This document shows positions 34,344-43,325 of a stretch of DNA of 47,515 bases, one piece after another. This DNA is from Alphaproteobacteria bacterium (GTDB lineage: Bacteria; Pseudomonadota; Alphaproteobacteria; SMXQ01). The stretch covers positions 1 through 47,515 of the forward strand of contig WHSO01000020.1 of NCBI GenBank assembly GCA_009380075.1, given 5' to 3'. Position 1 is the first letter of the stretch; the number at the start of each line of letters is the position of its first letter. The translations under genes were made by a program, and so were the position numbers. The notes beneath the pieces are model-generated. The model saw only the letters and a program-made list of their open reading frames with translations. It searched no databases and was not told where the DNA came from.

Positions 34344-35315
34344 TCAGGCGACCGAAGACCTGGCCGATGATTTTCCGGACGAAGAGATGGCGGACCGCGA
34401 TGGCGACCTTTCTGCCACCCCGGACGCTGACGCCGCGGCGGTCTTGCCGCGCACCAGCGTGTCGTAGTCCTCGATCAGCGCCTTGGTGACCGCCCCGGGC
34501 GTGAAGCGATGGTCGTCGATCTCGCCCACCGGAGTGACCTCGGCCGCGGTGCCGGTGAGGAACACTTCCTGGGTGCGGCCCAGTTCGTCGAGCCTGATCT
34601 GGCGCTCGATCACCTCGAACCCGCGGGCGCGGGCGAGCCCGATCACCGTCTGCCGCGTGATACCGTCGAGGAAGCAGTCGGGCACCGGCGTGTGGATCTT
34701 GCCGTCCTGCACCAGGAAGATGTTGGCGCCCGTCGCTTCCGCGATGAGGCCGCGGTAGTCGAGCATCAGCGCGTCGTGATAGCCCGCCGCCTCCGCCTCG
34801 TGCTTCGACAGGGTGCAGATCATGTACAGGCCCGCCGCCTTGGCCGTGGTTGGCGCGGTGTCGGGGGCCGGACGGCGCCATTTCGACAGCTTCAGGCGGA
34901 TGCCCTTCAGGCGCGCCTCGGGATTGAAGTAGGACGGCCATTCCCAGGCGGCGACGGCGAGGTGGATGCGGGTCTGCTGGGCGCTGACCGCCATCATCTC
35001 CGAGCCGCGCCAGGCGACCGGCCGCACGTAGGCGTCCTTGAGACCCTGCGCCGCGACCACCGCGTTGCAGGCGGCGTCGATGGCATCGGCCGAATAGGGA
35101 ATGGAAAAACCCAGCACCTTGCCGGAATTGATCAGGCGCTCGGTGTGCTGGCGCAACTGGAAGATGGTGCCGCCGTAGACCCGCTCGCCCTCGAACACGC
35201 ACGACGCATAGTGGAGGCCGTGGGACAGCACGTGCATGCGCGCGTCGCGCCACGGGACCAGCGCCCCGTCAAACCAGATGACACCGTCGCGGTCGTCGAA
35301 CGGCAGGATCGCCAT
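34344..35315 (-). CDS. ilvE: Branched-chain amino acid aminotransferase
   Basis: The product has 323 residues. It is a fold-type IV PLP enzyme for Leu, Ile and Val. Landmarks are SHGLHYASCVFEGER, the Schiff-base lysine in CTLSKHEAEAAGYHDALMLD, EATGANIFLV, and FLTGTAAEVTPV. The last ~30 residues (from about GKTAAASASG) are Ser/Ala/Arg-rich, look non-conserved and exceed the family's usual end. It is divergent from the MarR gene across 78 bp. Confidence 0.94.
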   Translation of the reverse strand: MAILPFDDRDGVIWFDGALVPWRDARMHVLSHGLHYASCVFEGERVYGGTIFQLRQHTERLINSGKVLGFSIPYSADAIDAACNAVVAAQGLKDAYVRPVAWRGSEMMAVSAQQTRIHLAVAAWEWPSYFNPEARLKGIRLKLSKWRRPAPDTAPTTAKAAGLYMICTLSKHEAEAAGYHDALMLDYRGLIAEATGANIFLVQDGKIHTPVPDCFLDGITRQTVIGLARARGFEVIERQIRLDELGRTQEVFLTGTAAEVTPVGEIDDHRFTPGAVTKALIEDYDTLVRGKTAAASASGVAERSPSRSAISSSGKSSARSSVA

Positions 35316-35360
35316 GTTATAAGTCTTTCAAAGAGTTACGCGCCTTCGCAAAGGACGTTG

Positions 35361-35394
35361 CGTTGACTAGCATTTGCCATCATATATGTCAACG
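35361..35394. promoter_or_regulatory. Inverted repeat CGTTGAC-N20-GTCAACG with possible promoter
   Basis: Perfect 7-bp arms at 35361-35367 and 35388-35394 flank an AT-rich 20-bp centre in the ilvE/marR intergenic region. TTGACT at 35363-35368 and TATGTC at 35385-35390 (16-nt spacer) could be -35 and -10. The right arm touches the GTG start of the MarR gene, so transcription would begin at or in the start codon. A MarR operator is inferred. Confidence 0.45.
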
Positions 35395-35927
35395 TGGCTG
35401 ACCTGAAACCCGGTTTCAATCCGCTGTTCCTGCGCGAGGAAGACTTGCGCGAGGGGATGGAGCTCCTGTTTTTCGCCTACCGCGATTTTGTCGCCGAGGC
35501 CGATCAGGTCCTGTCCCGCTGCGGGCTCGGCCGCGCGCATCACCGCGCGCTCTACTTCATCGGCCGTCACCCGGACATCACCGTCTCGGAATTGCTGCGG
35601 CTGCTGCGCGTCACCAAGCAGTCGCTGTCGCGCGTGCTCGGCGACCTGTCCGCCCAGGGCATGATCACCCAGAAGCCCGGCCTGCGCGACCGCCGGCGCC
35701 GCCACCTCGCCCTGACCCCCAAGGGTACCGAGATCGAGCACGAAGTGACGGAACGCCAGCGCGCCAGCCTCGCGCGCGCCTATCGCCAGGCGGGGGCCGA
35801 GGCGGTCGGCGGCTTCCGCAAGGTCCTGACCGGGCTGATCGGCGGCGACGAACGCAAGCGCTTCGCCGCCGACCGGATCGCCGAGGCGTCGCGTCCCGGG
35901 CGTCTACCCGGCGTGGCCGGACGCTGA
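35394..35927 (+). CDS. MarR-family transcriptional regulator (PetP-like)
   Basis: The product has 177 residues and starts at GTG. The winged-helix domain is clear: GLGRAHHRALYFIGRHPDITVSELL, then VTKQSLSRVLGDLSAQGMI and DRRRRHLALTPKG. MarR next to an OmpR-type regulator recalls petP-petR of Rhodobacter, which affect cytochrome bc1 and other genes; the match here is by order and family only. No ribosome binding site is seen, and the transcript may be leaderless. The next gene starts 2 nt after its stop. Confidence 0.88.
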   Translation: MADLKPGFNPLFLREEDLREGMELLFFAYRDFVAEADQVLSRCGLGRAHHRALYFIGRHPDITVSELLRLLRVTKQSLSRVLGDLSAQGMITQKPGLRDRRRRHLALTPKGTEIEHEVTERQRASLARAYRQAGAEAVGGFRKVLTGLIGGDERKRFAADRIAEASRPGRLPGVAGR

Positions 35928-35928
35928 C

Positions 35929-36657
35929 ATGGCGGCGACGGCGGCATCGCCGTCCGGTGCTCCGGCGACGGCTCCGGCGGCCGACGCGCCGCATGTCCTG
36001 GTGGTCGACGACGACCGGCGCCTGCGCGCGCTGCTGTCGCGCTATCTCGGCGATAACGGCTTTCGCGTCACCACGGCGGGCAACGCGACCGCGGCGCGCG
36101 CCCATCTGCATGGCCTCGACTTCGACCTGTTGATTGTCGACGTGATGATGCCGGGCGAAAGCGGCCTCGACCTGACCCAGTCGCTGCGCGCCAGGAGCTC
36201 GGTCCCGATCCTGATGCTGACCGCCATGGGCGACGCCGACGACCGGATCAAGGGGCTGGAGCGCGGGGCGGACGACTACCTGGCGAAGCCGTTCGAGCCG
36301 CGCGAACTGGTGCTGCGCATCCGCCGCATCCTGTCCCGTACCCGCGACGCCCGCACCGACGGCGGCGTCATCCGTTTCGGCGATTGCACCTTCGACCCCG
36401 CCCGGGCGGAGCTGACCCGCGGCGGGCGGCCCGTCCGCCTCACCACTACCGAGGCGAACCTGCTCACGGCGCTGGCGCGGCGCGCCGGCGACGTCGTCAG
36501 CCGCGAGGACCTCGGCCGCATCAGCGGGGAGCCGGGATCGGATCGCACCGTCGACGTGCAGGTGACGCGGCTTCGACGCAAGATTGAGGCCGACCCCAAG
36601 CTGCCCCGCCACATCTGCACCGTGCGCGGGCGCGGTTACGTGCTCAGGCCCGACTGA
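35929..36657 (+). CDS. OmpR-family response regulator
   Basis: The product has 242 residues. After an Ala/Pro-rich start of about 20 residues, the receiver domain shows VLVVDDD, the phospho-acceptor Asp in LLIVDVMMPG, the Thr in LMLTAMG and the Lys in YLAKPF. The C-terminal winged helix (LTTTEANLLTAL to VRGRGYVLRPD) is the OmpR/PhoB type. It is encoded between the MarR and histidine-kinase genes, and probably pairs with the kinase downstream. Confidence 0.95.
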   Translation: MAATAASPSGAPATAPAADAPHVLVVDDDRRLRALLSRYLGDNGFRVTTAGNATAARAHLHGLDFDLLIVDVMMPGESGLDLTQSLRARSSVPILMLTAMGDADDRIKGLERGADDYLAKPFEPRELVLRIRRILSRTRDARTDGGVIRFGDCTFDPARAELTRGGRPVRLTTTEANLLTALARRAGDVVSREDLGRISGEPGSDRTVDVQVTRLRRKIEADPKLPRHICTVRGRGYVLRPD

Positions 36658-36677
36658 GCCTGCGGGGGAGGACGGCG

Positions 36678-38039
36678 ATGGCACTTCTGGGGGAGCGGTT
36701 CGGCGAGCGGTTGCGCGAACGGGCACCGATCGGGGCGCTGATCAAACGGGTTTTGCCACGCACCCTGTTCGGCCGGTCGCTGCTGATCATCGTGACGCCC
36801 CTGATCCTGCTCCAGATCGTTACCGCCTGGGTGTTCTTCGAGCGCCACTGGGACACCGTGTCGGTGCGTCTCGCGCGCGGACTTGCCGGCGATATCGCCG
36901 CCACCTACGACATGATGCGCCAGAACCCGACGCCGGAGGGACGCCAGGCGGCGTTCCAGTTCGCCAATCACTATTTCACCATCACCGTCGACTACCGCGA
37001 GGGCGCGATCTTCAAGAACGAGCCGGAGCCCGACAGCGGCCGGCTCGAACGCGTGCTGCGCGAGGCCCTGGGGGAGGCGATGCGGCGGCCGATCCACCTC
37101 GACGATACGCCCGAGCGCGACGTGCTGATAGACATCCAGCTGCCCGACGGCGTGCTGCACGTCGTCGCGCCGAAGAAGCGCCTGTTCACGTCCACAACCT
37201 ACCTGTTCGTGGCGATGATGGCGGGAAGCTCGCTGATCCTGTTCGCCGTCGCGATGATCTTCATGCGCAACCAGGTGAGCCCCATACGCCGCCTCGCCGC
37301 CGCCGCCGACGCGCTGGGCAAGGGGCTCGAAGTGGCCTCCTTCCGCATCCAGGGCGCGACCGAAGTACGCCAGGCGGCGACGGCGTTCAACCTGATGCGC
37401 AACCGCCTGCAGCGCCAGGTGTCCCAGCGGACCGAGATGCTGGCCGGCGTCAGTCACGACCTGCGCACGCCGCTGACGCGCATGAAGTTGCAGCTCGCCA
37501 TGCTCGAATCGCATCCCGGGATCGACGAACTGCGCGACGACGTCAGCGAAATGGAGCGCATGGTGGAGGGCTATCTTGCCTTCGCCCGCGGCGAAGGTAC
37601 CGAGCAACCGTCCCGGACCGACCTGCGCGAGATCCTCGACGACGTGGTCAACGCGGCGCGGCGCCAGGGCACCAACATCCGTCTCGCCGCCGATGGCGCC
37701 CTCATGCTGACCATGCGCAAGGAAGGGGTGCGCCGTTGCCTGGCGAACCTCGTCGGCAATGCCGCGCGCCACGGCCGGCATGTCGAGGTTTCCGCGCGGC
37801 GCCACGCGGCGGCGGTGGAGGTCAGCATCGACGATGACGGCCCAGGCATCCCCGAGGACGCGCGCGACACCGTGTTCCGGCCCTTCTACCGGCTCGACGA
37901 GTCGCGCAACGTGGAAACCGGCGGCGTCGGCCTCGGCCTCACCATCGCCCGCGACGTGGTGCACGGCCACGGCGGTGAGATTTTCCTCGAGGACAGCCCC
38001 CTCGGCGGCCTGCGCGCCCGCATCCGCCTGCCGGTGTAG
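36678..38039 (+). CDS. EnvZ-like sensor histidine kinase
   Basis: The product has 453 residues, with GGGGGAGGA before the ATG. Two membrane helices (LLIIVTPLILLQIVTAWVFF and FVAMMAGSSLILFAVAMIFM) bracket a periplasmic sensor region of about 130 residues. HAMP, then the H-box AGVSHDLRTPLTR, N-box NLVGNAARHG, G1 DDDGPGIP and G2 VGLGLTIARD follow. It should phosphorylate the OmpR-type regulator just upstream. It converges on proC with 36 bp between. Confidence 0.95.
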   Translation: MALLGERFGERLRERAPIGALIKRVLPRTLFGRSLLIIVTPLILLQIVTAWVFFERHWDTVSVRLARGLAGDIAATYDMMRQNPTPEGRQAAFQFANHYFTITVDYREGAIFKNEPEPDSGRLERVLREALGEAMRRPIHLDDTPERDVLIDIQLPDGVLHVVAPKKRLFTSTTYLFVAMMAGSSLILFAVAMIFMRNQVSPIRRLAAAADALGKGLEVASFRIQGATEVRQAATAFNLMRNRLQRQVSQRTEMLAGVSHDLRTPLTRMKLQLAMLESHPGIDELRDDVSEMERMVEGYLAFARGEGTEQPSRTDLREILDDVVNAARRQGTNIRLAADGALMLTMRKEGVRRCLANLVGNAARHGRHVEVSARRHAAAVEVSIDDDGPGIPEDARDTVFRPFYRLDESRNVETGGVGLGLTIARDVVHGHGGEIFLEDSPLGGLRARIRLPV

Positions 38040-38075
38040 GCGCTGATCGAAGCACGCTTCGGGCGGCGATCGAAG

Positions 38076-38903
38076 CTACCCCGCGAGTTCCTTCGACCGC
38101 CGCGTGGCGGCGGCGACGGCGCGGGTCATCAGGTCGGTGAGGCCGCCCTCGGCCATCAACACCTCCAGCGCCGCTGCCGTGGTGCCGCCCGAGCTGGTCA
38201 CCTGTTCACGCAGCCGGCCGGCCGGATCGGGCGAGCGATGGGCCAGTTCGGCGGCGCCGGTGACGGTGGCGCGCGCCAGCCGGTCGGCGAGGGCATCGGG
38301 CAGTCCCTCGGCGCGGGCCGCCGCCGCCAGCGCCTCGATCAGGTGAAAGACATAGGCCGGGCCGGACCCCGAGACCGCCGTGACCGCGTCCATCTGCGCC
38401 TCATCGTCGAGCCAGACCACGTCCCCCACCGCGCCCATCAGCACCGCCGCCAAGTCCCGGCCCGCTGCGTCCACCCGCGCCGTGGCATAGAGCGCGGTGA
38501 TGCCGCGGCCGACCTGGGCCGGCGTGTTGGGCATGGCGCGGACCACGGCGGCCGCTTCACCGAGCACGCGTTCGAAGGACTGCGTGGTGCGCCCGGCGGC
38601 GATGGACAGGAACACCGTCCGCCCAGCGAAACGGGCGTAGGCCGGCATCACCGCCTCGATCACCTGGGGCTTGACCGCGACCAGGATCAGGTCCGGCGCG
38701 GCTTCCGGGGCTTCACTGGCGTCCGCCACCGCGCGGACGCCGAGGGCGGCGGCGGCGGCGCGGGCCGCAGCGGCGGGCTCGACCACGGTGACGGCATCGG
38801 CCGCAACGATGCCGCGCGCGAGGCAGCCTTGCAGCAGCGCGCCGCCCATGCGACCGCAACCCACCAGCAGCAGGCCGCGGGGAAATTTATGTGTCGGGAT
38901 CAC
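38076..38903 (-). CDS. proC: Pyrroline-5-carboxylate reductase
   Basis: The product has 275 residues and starts at a GTG that overlaps the ybjN stop (GTGA). It makes proline from pyrroline-5-carboxylate using NAD(P)H. LLLVGCGRMGGALL is the nucleotide site, VAVKPQ and RAMPNTPAQVG are family motifs, and AVSGSGPAYVFHLIEAL and EQVTSSGGTTAAAL close the C-terminal domain. It is translationally coupled to the YbjN gene. Confidence 0.96.
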   Translation of the reverse strand: MIPTHKFPRGLLLVGCGRMGGALLQGCLARGIVAADAVTVVEPAAAARAAAAALGVRAVADASEAPEAAPDLILVAVKPQVIEAVMPAYARFAGRTVFLSIAAGRTTQSFERVLGEAAAVVRAMPNTPAQVGRGITALYATARVDAAGRDLAAVLMGAVGDVVWLDDEAQMDAVTAVSGSGPAYVFHLIEALAAAARAEGLPDALADRLARATVTGAAELAHRSPDPAGRLREQVTSSGGTTAAALEVLMAEGGLTDLMTRAVAAATRRSKELAG

Positions 38904-39403
38904 GCTTCGCCGATCGGGTCGACCATGGCGCAGGCGATCGCGTCAGCGGGCGACTTGCCGCCCCAGATCACGAACTGGAACGAGGGATAGAAGCGATCGG
39001 ATTCTTCCAGCGCGATGCCCACCAGTTCGCCGACCTGTTCGGCGCTCGGCCCGTTGGTGCCACGCAGCAGGAACGCGTAGCGGTACATCGGCAGGCCGTT
39101 GTCGGACCACAGGTCGAAATGGCCGATCCACAGCTTTTCGTTGATCAGCGCGATCAGCGCGGCGACCTCGCCGCGCTTGTCGCCGGGCACGCGCATGTCG
39201 AAGGCGAGCGAGAAATGCACCGCCGCCGCCTCGGCATGCCAGGCAAAAAACAGCCGGTAGTCGCACCAGCGGCCGGCCAGTTCGACCGCGAGCTCATCCT
39301 CGCCGCAGCGTTCGAACGACCACTCGTTGGCGGACACCATCCGCTCGATGGTGTCGATGGGATGAATGAGGATGTTATCGAAGGACTGAAGGGATTCGGT
39401 CAT
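38900..39403 (-). CDS. YbjN-domain protein
   Basis: The product has 167 residues. It has the fold of YbjN/type III chaperone-like proteins (FFAWHAEAAAVHFSLAFDMRVP, INEKLWIGHFDLWSDNGLPMYRYAFLLRG). It is soluble with no signal. YbjN proteins affect motility and stress in enterics, but the alphaproteobacterial form upstream of proC has no settled role. The constant ybjN-proC pairing suggests cotranscription. Confidence 0.85.
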   Translation of the reverse strand: MTESLQSFDNILIHPIDTIERMVSANEWSFERCGEDELAVELAGRWCDYRLFFAWHAEAAAVHFSLAFDMRVPGDKRGEVAALIALINEKLWIGHFDLWSDNGLPMYRYAFLLRGTNGPSAEQVGELVGIALEESDRFYPSFQFVIWGGKSPADAIACAMVDPIGEA

Positions 39404-39646
39404 GGCCGGCTCCCTGGCGGGCGAAGATGGGTTACTACCGGGCGGGGAGCGCCGCGGCGAACCGGGGAACGGTTCGCTACGCCACGGGTCGGACTACCAC
39501 CATCTCCAGGGAAACCCGACATTTTGTGGTCTTGTGCCCCCTACCTACTACCAGATGTAGGGTGCCAGTTTCAGGGAATCGGCGCAAGGGGCGATCGAAT
39601 CCGCCACAAAATTACTTGTGGATAAGCCCACGCGGGGCCGAGACGG

Positions 39647-39946
39647 CTATTTCGGGCCCTTGCTCGTGGCGGCAGGCGCGCTTCGGCGCTTGCGCGCCGG
39701 CGCGGCACGCGCAGCTTCCAGCGCCTCGATCCGCTGGGCGAGACGCGCGTTCTCGCTGCGCGCCTTGGCCGCCATGGCCTTGACCGCGTCGAATTCCTCG
39801 CGCGTGACGAACCCCTCGGACCCGAGGATCGCGGCGAACCGCGCCTTGAGCATTTCCTCTGCTTCGCGACGCATGCCCGCGGCGACGCCGAGCGCGCCGG
39901 TGGCGACACGCGCCAGATCGTCGAGAAGGCGGTTGCGGGCCTGCAT
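39647..39946 (-). CDS. ubiK: UbiK/BMFP accessory factor (YqiC-like)
   Basis: The product has 99 residues from the ATG at 39946. MQARNRLLDDLARVATGALGV begins a helix, FVTREEFDAVKAMAAKARSENARLAQRIEALE is the coiled coil of the BMFP family, and the tail is basic. UbiK aids ubiquinone biosynthesis with UbiJ in E. coli and can bind lipids. There is no strong ribosome binding site. The lgt-midA-pgeF run on the other strand is the usual neighbour. Confidence 0.82.
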   Translation of the reverse strand: MQARNRLLDDLARVATGALGVAAGMRREAEEMLKARFAAILGSEGFVTREEFDAVKAMAAKARSENARLAQRIEALEAARAAPARKRRSAPAATSKGPK

Positions 39947-40137
39947 GGCCGCACTATGCGCCAGCGCCCGGGGAGAGGCAAGAATACGGTCGTCGTCGCA
40001 ATTCGGCCATCGCACCCAGGAACGGCCACGGACGGATAGAGGGATGGCGGGACCACCGCATACAACGCAAGACGGCGATGAACCTTTGGCGGCGTGTGAT
40101 AGCCTCCCCGGCACCCCCCACGACCACGGCACCACTG

Positions 40138-40431
40138 ATGGAACTTCTGTTTGCGCCGTTCCTTCCGCTCCTGATCTTCCCGTACCTCGCCCTGGGACCG
40201 GCGATGGTCTTTGCGGGGCTGGCGTGGTGGACGAGTTCAAGATTCTGCGCCGCGACCAGCATGACCTGGCTGCTCTACACCGCCTACGAGGCGATGATGT
40301 ATCATCGCATCCTATGCACGGGCGAGTGCAACATCCGCGTCGATCTTCTGTTGATCTTCCCGTTCCTGTTTCTCATCACGATTTTGGCGATCCTGGCCGC
40401 GGTGGTCGCACGCAGGAAAAAACCAAAATAG
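40138..40431 (+). CDS. Small membrane protein of unknown function
   Basis: From the ATG at 40138 the product has 97 residues (an ATG at 40078 would add 20). Three hydrophobic stretches are visible: FAPFLPLLIFPYLALGPAMV, SMTWLLYTAYE and LLLIFPFLFLITILAILAAV. The segment CTGECNIRVDLLLIFP, with two Cys, seems conserved from memory of similar alphaproteobacterial proteins. No domain name is known. It lies between ubiK (divergent) and lgt. Confidence 0.6.
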   Translation: MELLFAPFLPLLIFPYLALGPAMVFAGLAWWTSSRFCAATSMTWLLYTAYEAMMYHRILCTGECNIRVDLLLIFPFLFLITILAILAAVVARRKKPK

Positions 40432-40528
40432 CCGGCACCGGCGCCTGGCGTCGTTACGAAAGCATGGCAGGCCGTGGCGCAGCGGTCTGCTCCCGGCAGC
40501 GGGTGACCGCGCCACACTTGCCCACGCG

Positions 40529-41413
40529 ATGACCACCGACTACCCTCGCGCCATGCCGACCGTCTTCGTGCTGCCCTTTCCCGCCATCGATCCGGTCCTG
40601 GTCACCGTCGGTCCGTTCGCGGTGCGCTGGTATGCGCTCGCCTATATCGCCGGCCTCCTGATCGGCTGGTGGGTGGTTGCACGCATGGCCGACACGTCTC
40701 CCGCGCCGACGGGCGCGACCGCGGCGGCAACGGTGGACACGGCGGCGGAAGGGCCGCGACGGCTGACTCGCGCCCTGGTAGACGATTTCCTGCTGTGGGC
40801 GACGCTCGGGGTCATCCTCGGCGGTCGCATCGGCTACGTCGCCTTCTACAATCCCGCCCATTACGCCACCCACCCGCTCGAGATCCTCGCCGTCTGGCAG
40901 GGCGGCATGTCGTTCCACGGCGGGCTTGCCGGCGTGATTGCGGCCATCGTCCTGTTCTGCCGCCGCAAGGGCCTGCCGATCTTCGCGCTTGGCGATCCCA
41001 TCGCGCTGGTGGCGCCCATCGGCCTGTTCTTCGGGCGCATCGCCAATTTCATCAACGGCGAGCTTTACGGCCGCGTCAGCGACGTTCCCTGGGCCATGGT
41101 CTTCCCGCGCGGCGGTGACATGCCGCGCCATCCGAGCCAGCTCTACGAGGCCGGGCTCGAAGGCATCGTGCTGTTCATCGTCCTGCTGGCGCTGGTCCGT
41201 TTCGCCCGCGCGCGGGAACGGCCCGGGCTTCTCACCGGCGCGTTCATCGCCGGTTACGGCGTGGCGCGCGTCGTCGCCGAGATGTTCCGCGAGCCGGACC
41301 CCCAGCTCGGTTTCCTCGCCTTCGGGACGACCATGGGACAGGTGCTGTCGCTGCCGCTGATCGTCGCCGGCCTGTGGCTCGTCGCGCGGGCCTGCCGCAC
41401 GGCGCCACGGTGA
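40529..41413 (+). CDS. lgt: Prolipoprotein diacylglyceryl transferase
   Basis: The product has 294 residues with about seven membrane helices. It transfers diacylglycerol to the lipobox Cys of preprolipoproteins. HGGLAGV, the family signature GRIANFINGELYGR and HPSQLYEAGLEG with the essential His are present. A stretch of about 20 Ala/Thr-rich residues is inserted near residues 55-75. It overlaps the next gene by GTGA. Confidence 0.95.
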   Translation: MTTDYPRAMPTVFVLPFPAIDPVLVTVGPFAVRWYALAYIAGLLIGWWVVARMADTSPAPTGATAAATVDTAAEGPRRLTRALVDDFLLWATLGVILGGRIGYVAFYNPAHYATHPLEILAVWQGGMSFHGGLAGVIAAIVLFCRRKGLPIFALGDPIALVAPIGLFFGRIANFINGELYGRVSDVPWAMVFPRGGDMPRHPSQLYEAGLEGIVLFIVLLALVRFARARERPGLLTGAFIAGYGVARVVAEMFREPDPQLGFLAFGTTMGQVLSLPLIVAGLWLVARACRTAPR

Positions 41414-42504
41414 CCCGGCTGGAAACGCGGATCGCGGCGGAAATCGCCACTGCCGGACCGATCACCGTCGCGCGGTTCATGGAAATGGCGCTGACCGAAC
41501 CCGGGCTCGGCTATTACATGACGCGCGACCCCTTCGGCACCGGCGGCGACTTCACCACCGCGCCGGAAATCAGCCAGATGTTCGGTGAGATCATCGGCCT
41601 GTGGAGCGCGGTGACCTGGGAGGCGATGGGCCGCCCCGCCGGGTTCGTCCTGGCCGAGCTCGGCCCCGGTCGGGGCACACTGATGGCGGACGCGCTCCGC
41701 GCCGCACGCGCCCGGCCCGGATTCGTGGAAGCCGCGCGCCTGCACCTGGTCGAAAGCAGCCCTGCCCTGCGCGCCCGCCAGCAGGCCGCACTGGCGGACT
41801 GCCGACCATCCTGGCACGCGGGTTTCGCCGACCTGCCGCCGGGCCCGATGATCCTCCTCGCCAATGAATTCTTCGACGCGCTGCCAGTGCGGCAGTTTGT
41901 GCGCGTCGGCGGCACCTGGCACGAACGACGGGTCACGCATGCCGCCGCACGCGGCGACGATCCCGCCGGCGGCACGTTCCGCTTCGTGATCGGCGACGAA
42001 GCGGCGGTCCGCGAAGACCTTCCCGCCGCCGCAGACGGTGCCATCGCCGAAGTATGTGAATCGGGCATCGCGCTTGCCGCCGCCATCGGGGCACGGGTGG
42101 CGGCACAGGGCGGTGCCGCTCTGGTGATCGACTACGGTCACATCGGCGGCACCGGAGAGACGCTGCAGGCACTCCGCAACAAGGATTACGCCGATCCCCT
42201 GTCCGAACCGGGCGCCGCCGATATCACCGCCCATGTCGACTTTGCCGCCCTGGCCCGGGCCGCGCGCGGCAGCGGCGCGGCCTGCTTCGGACCGGTGTCC
42301 CAAGGATGGTTCCTGTCGTCGCTCGGTATCGTGCAGCGGGCGGAGCGTCTGGCGCGGAACGGCGACGCCGGCACCCGCGCCGACGTCGAAGCGGCGCTGA
42401 AGCGTTTGATCGCGCCGTCGGAAATGGGCAATCTGTTCAAGGTGCTCGCGATCACCGACCCGCCCATTACGCCGCCCGCCGGGTTCGCGGCACGGGTGTT
42501 GTGA
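41410..42504 (+). CDS. MidA/NDUFAF7-type SAM-dependent methyltransferase
   Basis: The product has 364 residues from the GTG at 41410, which overlaps the lgt stop. The family (DUF185) includes human NDUFAF7, which dimethylates an Arg of the NDUFS2 subunit of complex I. FMEMALTEPGLGYYM, GDFTTAPEISQMFGE, VLAELGPGRGTLM, LANEFFDALPV and LVIDYGH are all diagnostic. The lgt-midA-pgeF order is common in alphaproteobacteria. A complex I role here is inference. Confidence 0.94.
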   Translation: MTRLETRIAAEIATAGPITVARFMEMALTEPGLGYYMTRDPFGTGGDFTTAPEISQMFGEIIGLWSAVTWEAMGRPAGFVLAELGPGRGTLMADALRAARARPGFVEAARLHLVESSPALRARQQAALADCRPSWHAGFADLPPGPMILLANEFFDALPVRQFVRVGGTWHERRVTHAAARGDDPAGGTFRFVIGDEAAVREDLPAAADGAIAEVCESGIALAAAIGARVAAQGGAALVIDYGHIGGTGETLQALRNKDYADPLSEPGAADITAHVDFAALARAARGSGAACFGPVSQGWFLSSLGIVQRAERLARNGDAGTRADVEAALKRLIAPSEMGNLFKVLAITDPPITPPAGFAARVL

Positions 42505-42545
42505 AGGCGGCCCGGACGCACCTCGGGAGTGCCGGAGGAGACGAC

Positions 42546-43322
42546 ATGACCCACGTCCTGCGCGACAGCAACCTGGCCGGTGCCGAGGGCATCGTCCATG
42601 GGTTCTTCACCCGCGACGGCGGCGTCAGCGAAGGGCTGTTTTCATCGCTCAACGTCGGCTTCGGGTCCGGCGACGACGAGGACCGGGTCGCCGAAAACCG
42701 CGCCCGTGCCGCGGCTGCCCTTGGGCTTGCGGCGGACCGGCTGACCACCGCGTATCAGGTTCACTCGGCGCGGGTCGACGTGATCGATGCGCCTTTTCGT
42801 CCCGCGGATGCGCCGCGCGCCGACGGCTTCGTCACCGCCGCGCCGGGGGTGCTGATCGGCATCCTTACCGCCGATTGCGCGCCGGTGCTGTTCGCGGACC
42901 CGCGCGCGCGGGTGATCGGCGCCGCCCATGCCGGCTGGCGCGGTGCCCTCGGCGGCGTGCTCGAAGCGACGGTGCGCGCAATGGAAGGCCTGGGTGCGGC
43001 GCGGGCCGACATCCGCACCGCCATCGGCCCCTGCATCGGCGCCGCGTCCTATGAAGTGGGGCCGGAATTTCCGGCGCCGTTCCTCGACGACGATCCCGGC
43101 TCCCGACGATTCTTCGGTGCCTCCGCGCGGGCGGGGCATTTCATGTTCGACCTTGAAGGCTATGTCGCGCACCGGCTCGACGCGATGGGTCTCGCCGCCG
43201 TCGGACGTTCCAGACGCGATACCTGCCGTGAGGATGACGTGTTCTTCTCCTACCGGCGCGCCACCCTGAACGGCGAACCCGACTACGGCCGCGGGTTGTC
43301 GGCCATTGCGCTCGCGAGTTAG
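42546..43322 (+). CDS. pgeF: Laccase-domain peptidoglycan editing factor PgeF (YfiH)
   Basis: The product has 258 residues with GGAGGAG before the ATG. HGFFTRDGGVSEG starts the fold. The metal/active-site motifs YQVHSARV, TADCAPVLF and AAHAGWRG are present, as is GPCIGAASYEVG. The C-terminal CREDDVFFSYRR is typical. Members act as purine nucleosidases or editing factors for peptidoglycan precursors. Confidence 0.94.
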   Translation: MTHVLRDSNLAGAEGIVHGFFTRDGGVSEGLFSSLNVGFGSGDDEDRVAENRARAAAALGLAADRLTTAYQVHSARVDVIDAPFRPADAPRADGFVTAAPGVLIGILTADCAPVLFADPRARVIGAAHAGWRGALGGVLEATVRAMEGLGAARADIRTAIGPCIGAASYEVGPEFPAPFLDDDPGSRRFFGASARAGHFMFDLEGYVAHRLDAMGLAAVGRSRRDTCREDDVFFSYRRATLNGEPDYGRGLSAIALAS

Positions 43323-43325
43323 AAG

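Noticed and set aside
39604-39625. Replication origin
   Set aside because: There is a single DnaA-box match with no cluster, no AT-rich unwinding element and no origin-linked genes.
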